In this document: piece by piece, positions 6,559 to 11,055 of the stretch
Position numbering within the stretch: position 1 is the first letter of the stretch
Layout of the letters: each line of letters starts with the position of its first letter
Origin: Gammaproteobacteria bacterium
GTDB taxonomy: Bacteria; Pseudomonadota; Gammaproteobacteria; Chromatiales; Chromatiaceae
Assembly (NCBI GenBank): GCA_013041975.1
Contig: JABDQZ010000050.1
Coordinates: 1-11,055, forward strand
Reading direction: 5' to 3'
Length of the DNA stretch: 11,055 bases
Program-made: the position numbers and the translations under genes
The notes under the pieces: generated by a model
Seen by the model: only the letters and a program-made list of their open reading frames with translations
Told to the model about the DNA's origin: nothing
Databases searched by the model: none

Positions 6559-7346
6559 TGGGGATCAGGCTTGATTTTCATGCTACGCCATTGCATCTGT
6601 AATGCGTCAAGTATCAGTAGTCTTGATTCAAGTGTAGAGCCGGCATTGCAGATTAGTTTGATAGCTTCGGTAGCCTGCATGGAACCGATGATACCAACGA
6701 CTGGAGCCAGTACGCCATTTTCGGTACAGCTTTCATCTTCATCACCATCCTGACCGTACAGGCAGTGATAACATGGAGTGCCTGGTTCGTTGGTGAAAGT
6801 GCTGATTTGGCCTTCCCAGCGTATCGCTGCACCTGAAACCAGTGGTGTTTGTTCTGCTACGCAATACTGATTGATCAAAAAGCGGGTTGTGAAGTTGTCC
6901 GTAGCATCAATGACAACATCGTGTGCCTTGATTTGGTGTCGTATACCTGGCTCATCAAGCAGTTCGGTAATGGTGTTTACTTTGCAGTCGGGATTCAATT
7001 CGAGCAGGGTATGTTTTGCAGAATCTGTTTTCAGTCTCCCTATGCTGTTCATGCGGTGAATGATCTGGCGTTGCAAGTTTGAAAGATCTACGGTATCGAA
7101 GTCGACAAGTGTGATTTCACCAATACCGGCAGCAGCAAGATACATGGCAATGGGTGAACCCAGCCCGCCAACTCCAATTAATAAAACCTTCGCGTCGAGA
7201 AGGCGCTGTTGTCCATCAACGCCAATTTCCGGCAACATGATCTGACGGGAATATTGAAGTAGTTTGTTATCGTCCAATGGGGAAATAAGCAGAAGGGGGT
7301 TAGAGGTATTTTCGCCAGTGGGTAGGACGGCTGTCCCTGCATCCAT
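6534..7346 (-). CDS. moeB: MoeB/ThiF/HesA-family sulfur-carrier adenylyltransferase
   Basis: This E1-like enzyme adenylates the C-terminal Gly-Gly of a ubiquitin-like sulfur carrier: MoaD for molybdopterin, or ThiS for thiamine. It has 270 residues. Visible features are LLQYSRQIMLPEIG (29-42), the nucleotide loop GVGGLGS (58-64), DFDTVDLSNLQRQ with Arg93 as arginine finger, Lys106, DATDNF (147-152), two CXXC zinc pairs (Cys192/195 and Cys264/267) and Cys207 in ESCTENGV at the catalytic-cysteine position. No rhodanese domain is present. MoeB is favoured because prmC-moeB neighbourhoods are common in gammaproteobacteria, but ThiF cannot be excluded. From ATG 7346 it overlaps the upstream gene by 47 bases and has an atypical 24-residue extension. 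TTG 7277 would give the usual N-terminus just before DDNKLLQYSRQ. Neither has a clear ribosome site. Confidence 0.88.
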   Translation of the reverse strand: MDAGTAVLPTGENTSNPLLLISPLDDNKLLQYSRQIMLPEIGVDGQQRLLDAKVLLIGVGGLGSPIAMYLAAAGIGEITLVDFDTVDLSNLQRQIIHRMNSIGRLKTDSAKHTLLELNPDCKVNTITELLDEPGIRHQIKAHDVVIDATDNFTTRFLINQYCVAEQTPLVSGAAIRWEGQISTFTNEPGTPCYHCLYGQDGDEDESCTENGVLAPVVGIIGSMQATEAIKLICNAGSTLESRLLILDALQMQWRSMKIKPDPQCSVCQKQ

Positions 7347-7710
7347 GCTTGGTTGACTGATAGCGTTTCACGAACACTTTCTGGGTGCAGTTGCCATCAG
7401 TCTTTTTACAGCCACTGTTGGCGCGCTGGGTTTCTTCAGTATAGTAATACAGTGCCCGTTTCATGCGGTAGATCAGTCGGTTGTCCAGATGAAATCCCAT
7501 TTCATCGAGTATGGATTCAATCTGTTCGAGCGTGATGTGCATGACATCGTAGCTGACGCGCATGAAAGTGGGAGATACGAAGTGGGCGTGCATGACGCCT
7601 TCAATATCAGCAAGCAAAAGGATAGCCGTCTGCGCCTGGTTGAGGTCAGGGTGCAGTTTACTGAAAGCGATTTCTCTATGCTTGAGCTTGTGTTCAGCAT
7701 TCGAGTCCAT
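7300..7710 (-). CDS. Conserved small protein with HMA-like fold lacking CXXC
   Basis: The product has 136 residues and I know no functional name for it. Residues about 27-74 read like a heavy-metal-associated (ferredoxin-like) domain: a strand TAILLLADIEGV, a helix, a strand MRVSYD, then ITLEQIESILDEMGFHL. The metal-binding CXXC expected after the first strand is missing (DIEGVMHA instead). The C-terminal part is basic and aromatic (RLIYRMKRALYYYTEETQRA) and then carries Cys101, Cys108, His122 and Cys124, which could form a different metal or cluster site. This tail resembles from memory an uncharacterised proteobacterial family ending in HGCRD..P.HWR.YL. The ATG is 31 bases after the prmC stop with only a distant AGGG as ribosome site. 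The 3' end overlaps the annotated start of the MoeB-type gene by 47 bases. Confidence 0.75.
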   Translation of the reverse strand: MDSNAEHKLKHREIAFSKLHPDLNQAQTAILLLADIEGVMHAHFVSPTFMRVSYDVMHITLEQIESILDEMGFHLDNRLIYRMKRALYYYTEETQRANSGCKKTDGNCTQKVFVKRYQSTKHGCRDSRPTHWRKYL

Positions 7711-7741
7711 ACTTTTGATACTAACCCTGTTAGATGATAAA

Positions 7742-8599
7742 TCAAGGTTTTTTGCAGGGTTGGCCTATGGTTATTCTATCGTTTCCTGATAGATCATTAA
7801 GAGTTTCAATGCTTGAAAAGCCAGATCGTTGAAACAGGGTAAAAACGGCTTTGCCTTGATTGTAACCGTGTTCGAGCATCAGCCAGCCTTGCTTTGACAG
7901 GTGATTTGCTGCCTGTTGTGTGATTTCGCGGATTGCATCGAGCCCGTCTTTACCGGAAGCGAGCGCGGCCAGCGGTTCAAAGCGCAAGTCACCCTGCTGG
8001 AGGTGCGGGTCGTCAGATTCGATATAGGGTGGATTGCTGATGATCAGGTCGAATTTTTCATCCGGGGTGTTTTCAAACCAGTTGCTTAACGCTGTGTCAA
8101 TTCGCAGATTATATTTTTTAAAGTTTTCACGTGCGATTGCCAGCGCACTGGCATCGGTCTCAGTGACCAGAATCTTCCATGCAGGTCTTTCTGCTGAAAG
8201 GGCTACCGATATGGCTCCTGTTCCTGTGCCAAGTTCAAGAACTTTTGCTGCTTTTTCATCGACCTTGCTTAATGCAGTTTCAACCAGTAGTTCGGTCTCC
8301 GGACGGGGGATCAGGGTTTCAGTTGAGACCCTGAGATCCAGTCCCCAGAATTCACGGTAGCCCGTGATATAGCTGACAGGCTCCCCATCCAGACGGCGCT
8401 GCAGATATTTTTCAAAGTGCAGTTGTTGTTTTGATGAGAGATCGCTTTCGGGCCAGGCATATAACCATGAGCGATCTTTCTGAACGGCATGGGCCAGTAG
8501 CACGGCCGATTCCAGTGCGTTGTCAATACCGCTGATTGCAGAGAGTTTTTGCGTGCCTGACTTTTGCGCCTGACGGACGGTAAGCACGGGCTTACTCAT
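7742..8599 (-). CDS. prmC: Release-factor glutamine N5-methyltransferase PrmC (HemK)
   Basis: PrmC methylates the glutamine of the GGQ motif of RF1 and RF2, which raises peptide-release efficiency. The product has 285 residues. The N-terminal helical release-factor-binding domain spans about 1-75, followed by PVSYITGYREFWGLDLRV (74-91) and TLIPRPETELLVE. SAM motif I is LELGTGTGAIS (121-131), and the catalytic NPPY is at 189-192 in ISNPPYIES. FEPLAALASGKDGL is also conserved. I start it at ATG 8599, inside a longer open frame that reaches 8656, because MSKPVLTVRQ is the natural N-terminus and this gives an 8-base overlap (ATGAGTAA) with the end of prfA. Its only visible natural substrate gene, prfA, is immediately upstream, so the pair is co-expressed. 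Confidence 0.95.
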   Translation of the reverse strand: MSKPVLTVRQAQKSGTQKLSAISGIDNALESAVLLAHAVQKDRSWLYAWPESDLSSKQQLHFEKYLQRRLDGEPVSYITGYREFWGLDLRVSTETLIPRPETELLVETALSKVDEKAAKVLELGTGTGAISVALSAERPAWKILVTETDASALAIARENFKKYNLRIDTALSNWFENTPDEKFDLIISNPPYIESDDPHLQQGDLRFEPLAALASGKDGLDAIREITQQAANHLSKQGWLMLEHGYNQGKAVFTLFQRSGFSSIETLNDLSGNDRITIGQPCKKP

Positions 8600-9677
8600 T
8601 TTCAGAGGCAAGTGACGCCAGCTGTTCAGCTTGGTGTTCCTGGAGTAACGGATCAAACACCTGGTTCAGTGTTCCCTGCATGATCTCGTCCAATTTATAG
8701 AGCGTCAGGTTGATGCGGTGGTCTGTCATGCGTCCTTGTGGGAAGTTGTAAGTGCGGATTCTTTCCGAGCGATCGCCACTGCCGACTTGCAACTTACGAT
8801 TCTGGGCACGTTCACTGGCCTGTTTTTCCTGTTCACTGGCAAGTAATTTTGATTGCAGTAGTGACATGGCGCGCGCCTTGTTTTTATGTTGTGAGCGCTC
8901 GTCCTGGCACTCAACGACGACACCAGTGGGTAAATGGGTGATGCGTACGGCTGAGTCCGTTTTGTTAACGTGCTGACCACCAGCGCCGGAAGCGCGAAAG
9001 GTATCAATACGCAGGTCATTGGTATTGATGTCAAAAGAATCGATCGCTTCGGCTTCAGGTAGTATGGCAACGGTGCAGGCTGAAGTATGTACGCGGCCTT
9101 GTGACTCGGTTTCGGGAACGCGCTGCACACGATGTGTACCTGATTCAAATTTCAACTTTGAATAAACATGCTCTCCGCTGATGCGGGCAACAACTTCTTT
9201 GTAACCACCGAGTTCGCCCTCGCTTTCACTGATCATTTCAGTGCGCCAGCCCCGGGATTCTGCGTATCGTAAATACATGCGTAGCAGGTCGGCAGCAAAC
9301 AGTGCGGCTTCTGCACCACCGGTTCCGGCACGTACTTCCAGAAAAATGTTCTTGTCGTCATTAGGATCTTTGGGAATCAGCAGGGTTTGCAGTTCAGGTT
9401 CAATGTTTTTCAGGCTCTCTTCTGCATCGGCAATGCTTTCCTTTGCAAGGTCTGCCATTTCAGGATCACCGAGCATTTCTTGGGACTCTTCGATTTCATC
9501 ATGCAGCACCTGAAATTCACGATATTTTTCCACCACAGGCTCAAGTTGGCTGTATTCTTTGCCAAGGCTCCTGAATTTGTTCTGATCGTTCTGCACATCG
9601 ATATCTGCAAGCAATGCAGTGATTTCCTCGAAGCGCTCAACCAGGCCTTCGAGCTTGTGCTGTATGGAAGCCTTCAT
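8592..9677 (-). CDS. prfA: Peptide chain release factor 1 (RF1)
   Basis: The product has 361 residues, essentially the E. coli length. RF1 reads UAA and UAG in the ribosomal A site and triggers hydrolysis of peptidyl-tRNA. The GGQ motif is at 233-235 (RASGAGGQHVNKTDSAVR), with Gln235 the residue methylated by PrmC. The codon-reading PxT tripeptide is Pro188-Glu189-Thr190 in QRVPETESQGRVHTS. The middle residue varies in the family (PAT in E. coli), and Pro and Thr are kept. The N-terminal coiled helical domain that distinguishes RF1 from short GGQ rescue factors is present. The start codon shares one base with the hemA stop (TGATG), so translation is probably coupled. No strong ribosome site is visible. 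The gene itself ends in TAA. Confidence 0.97.
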   Translation of the reverse strand: MKASIQHKLEGLVERFEEITALLADIDVQNDQNKFRSLGKEYSQLEPVVEKYREFQVLHDEIEESQEMLGDPEMADLAKESIADAEESLKNIEPELQTLLIPKDPNDDKNIFLEVRAGTGGAEAALFAADLLRMYLRYAESRGWRTEMISESEGELGGYKEVVARISGEHVYSKLKFESGTHRVQRVPETESQGRVHTSACTVAILPEAEAIDSFDINTNDLRIDTFRASGAGGQHVNKTDSAVRITHLPTGVVVECQDERSQHKNKARAMSLLQSKLLASEQEKQASERAQNRKLQVGSGDRSERIRTYNFPQGRMTDHRINLTLYKLDEIMQGTLNQVFDPLLQEHQAEQLASLASENE

Positions 9678-10942
9678 CAGGATTTTTCAGGTGGACGCAG
9701 CTGGAACAATGCGTTGGCGGCTTCAAGAATACGCTTGTCGCCATTACTGCTGGCTTCACGCAACTGACTGCTGGGAACGTGTAACAGCTTGTTAGTTAAG
9801 GTGCGTGCCAGAAAGGCCAGCGCTTCATCCGCTGATTTGCCGTTTTCCAGCATGCGTTGGGCGCGCTGTAAGACTTCGTCGCGGGTTTGTTCGGCCTGGT
9901 TGCGGTAATCCATAATCAGATCGACGGCATCCAGCGAACGCAACCAGGACATGAATTCCAGTGTTTGTTGCTCGATAATTTCCTTGGCCTGTTCGGCAGC
10001 TTCCTGTCTTGAACGCAGGTTGTCCTGAATCACTTCCTGCAGGTCATCAACGGTATAAAGATAAATATCCTCAAGGTTGCCGACTTCAGGTTCAATATCC
10101 CGGGGAACTGCAATATCCACCATAAAGATAGGCTGGTGTTTGCGTTGTTTAAGGGCGCTTTCAACAGTGCCCTTTCCCAGTACCGGCAAGGGGCTGGCTG
10201 TGGATGAAATAACGATATCCGCTTCAGGCAGGTGTGTCGGGATTTCAGTTAATGCAATAGCAAAGCCATCATATTGGCTGGCCAGTTCATGGGCTTTTTC
10301 CAGGGTGCGATTGGCAACAATAATACGCTTGATGCCCTGCTGGTGTAGATGTCGCGCAGTCAGTTCGATGGTTTCTCCAGCGCCGACCAGCAAAGCCGTC
10401 TGGGTGCTGGTATCACTGAAGATCTGTTTTGCCAATGTGACAGCAGCAAAGGCAACTGAAACAGGGCTGGATCCAATGGCTGTATCTGTTCTGACCTGTT
10501 TGGCTGCAGAAAAGGTATGCTGGAACAGGCGCTGTAATAACTTGCCAGTAGTGCCAGCATCACTGGCTGTCTGGTAAGCGCTTTTCACCTGACCAAGTAT
10601 CTGGGGTTCGCCCAGAACCAGTGAATCCAGTCCGCTGGAAACTCCCAGCAGGTGACTGACTGCATCAGCATCGGTATGAGTGTACAAATAGGGATTGACC
10701 ATTGCCGGGTCGAGTCCATGGAATTCACTCATCCAGCGGCCAATATCGCCTGCCGTTTGATGGCTGGTTTTACAGTAAAGTTCAGTGCGGTTGCAGGTTG
10801 ACAGAATTACCGCTTCTCCGATGCCTTCTTTTTCGGTAAGGTTTCGTAAGGCAGCCACAATAATATCAGGCCCGAACGTCAGATGTTCCCTGACGTCTAC
10901 AGGTGCTGTTTTGTGGTTCAATCCGATAGTAAGAAGTGACAT
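9677..10942 (-). CDS. hemA: Glutamyl-tRNA reductase
   Basis: HemA reduces Glu-tRNA(Glu) with NADPH to glutamate-1-semialdehyde, the first committed step of the C5 route to heme and other tetrapyrroles. The product has 421 residues. It starts MSLLTIGLNHKTAPVDVRE, with catalytic Cys50 in STCNRTELY. The active-site region SGLDSLVLGEPQILGQVKSAY follows near 103-123, then the NADPH-binding LLVGAGETIELTARHL and FMVDIAVPRDIEPEV. The long C-terminal helical dimerisation domain ends in LFQLRPPEKS. The N-terminal HKTAPV segment is also where enterobacterial HemA is recognised for heme-dependent proteolysis. It heads the minus-strand block, with a sigma70-like promoter ending about 18 bases upstream of the ATG and only a weak GGGT ribosome site. 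The order hemA-prfA-prmC is widely conserved in Gammaproteobacteria. Confidence 0.97.
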   Translation of the reverse strand: MSLLTIGLNHKTAPVDVREHLTFGPDIIVAALRNLTEKEGIGEAVILSTCNRTELYCKTSHQTAGDIGRWMSEFHGLDPAMVNPYLYTHTDADAVSHLLGVSSGLDSLVLGEPQILGQVKSAYQTASDAGTTGKLLQRLFQHTFSAAKQVRTDTAIGSSPVSVAFAAVTLAKQIFSDTSTQTALLVGAGETIELTARHLHQQGIKRIIVANRTLEKAHELASQYDGFAIALTEIPTHLPEADIVISSTASPLPVLGKGTVESALKQRKHQPIFMVDIAVPRDIEPEVGNLEDIYLYTVDDLQEVIQDNLRSRQEAAEQAKEIIEQQTLEFMSWLRSLDAVDLIMDYRNQAEQTRDEVLQRAQRMLENGKSADEALAFLARTLTNKLLHVPSSQLREASSNGDKRILEAANALFQLRPPEKS

Positions 10943-10960
10943 GACCCGACATAGTACATT

Positions 10961-10989
10961 ATTAGAATCCGTAAATTTTGTAATATCAA
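10961..10989 (-). promoter_or_regulatory. Sigma70-type promoter of hemA and the downstream block
   Basis: On the minus strand TTGATA (10989-10984) is followed after exactly 17 bases by TCTAAT (10966-10961). Each hexamer matches the consensus (TTGACA and TATAAT) at 5 of 6. Transcription would start near 10954, giving a leader of only about 12 bases before the hemA ATG. A second weaker pairing, TTGAAT with CAAAAT at 17 bases, overlaps it slightly upstream. Start site and activity are inferred. Confidence 0.6.
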
Positions 10990-11055
10990 TGAGTTAAATT
11001 CAAGTTTTATGGAGCAAACCGAGCTTTATATTTGACCGTAATCAATCTTAAAAAC

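Noticed and set aside
8600..8656. N-terminal extension of prmC by 19 residues.
   Set aside because: It would read deep inside prfA, whereas ATG 8599 gives the family-typical N-terminus and the usual short overlap.
9108..9116. RF1 codon-reading tripeptide PET instead of the PAT of E. coli, considered as a sign of altered stop-codon use.
   Set aside because: The middle residue of the PxT motif is known to vary in RF1; Pro and Thr are kept, so no reassignment is implied.
10077..10577. 166-codon plus-strand frame opposite hemA.
   Set aside because: It is an antisense shadow of a full-length hemA with all catalytic motifs, and its Ser/Ala/Cys-rich translation is typical of such shadows.
11019..11055. 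Divergent gene start at the right edge (ATG near 11010 and TTGACC at 11032-11037).
   Set aside because: The ATG frame stops after seven codons, and the possible -35 has no partner -10 before the window ends, so nothing can be supported.

Overview
The window looks like a piece of a gammaproteobacterial chromosome of moderate GC (judged by eye, not computed). The evidence is the hemA-prfA-prmC-moeB order, a complete gatCAB set, a CheV coupling protein with a sigma28-type promoter, and HopJ- and YqiA-like proteins that are commonest in Proteobacteria. I cannot name the genus. There is no mobile element, CRISPR array, tRNA or rRNA. It reads as stable core chromosome, almost fully coding.

Left arm, plus strand (1-4479). 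About 190 bases of leader carry a good match to a flagellar sigma28 (FliA) promoter. This is followed by cheV (CheW domain plus response-regulator receiver domain) and a rho-independent terminator. Then comes gatC-gatA-gatB, tightly packed, encoding the three subunits of the Asp-tRNA(Asn)/Glu-tRNA(Gln) amidotransferase.

Right arm, minus strand (10942 down to 4495). Nine genes run in one direction with overlaps or very short gaps: hemA, prfA, prmC, a small conserved protein with an HMA-like fold but no CXXC, a MoeB/ThiF-type adenylyltransferase, a YqiA-like alpha/beta hydrolase, a class I methyltransferase, a HopJ-family protein and a GNAT acetyltransferase. A good sigma70-type promoter lies just upstream of hemA. 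No clear internal promoter or terminator is visible, so a long operon is plausible. The gatCAB and hemA arms converge with only 15 bases between gatB and the acetyltransferase gene.

How the genes fit together. gatCAB and hemA both act on aminoacyl-tRNA: amidation of mischarged Glu/Asp-tRNA, and reduction of Glu-tRNA(Glu) as the first step of tetrapyrrole synthesis. prfA and prmC form a functional pair, release factor 1 and the enzyme that methylates its GGQ glutamine. MoeB-type proteins activate a ubiquitin-like sulfur carrier for molybdopterin or thiamine synthesis. The last genes of the block (hydrolase, methyltransferase, HopJ, GNAT) have no demonstrable common pathway. I found no convincing new defence or mobile system. 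The most unusual items are the HMA-like protein lacking its metal-binding motif, the HopJ homologue embedded in a housekeeping operon, and the sigma28-type promoter that ties cheV to the flagellar regulon.
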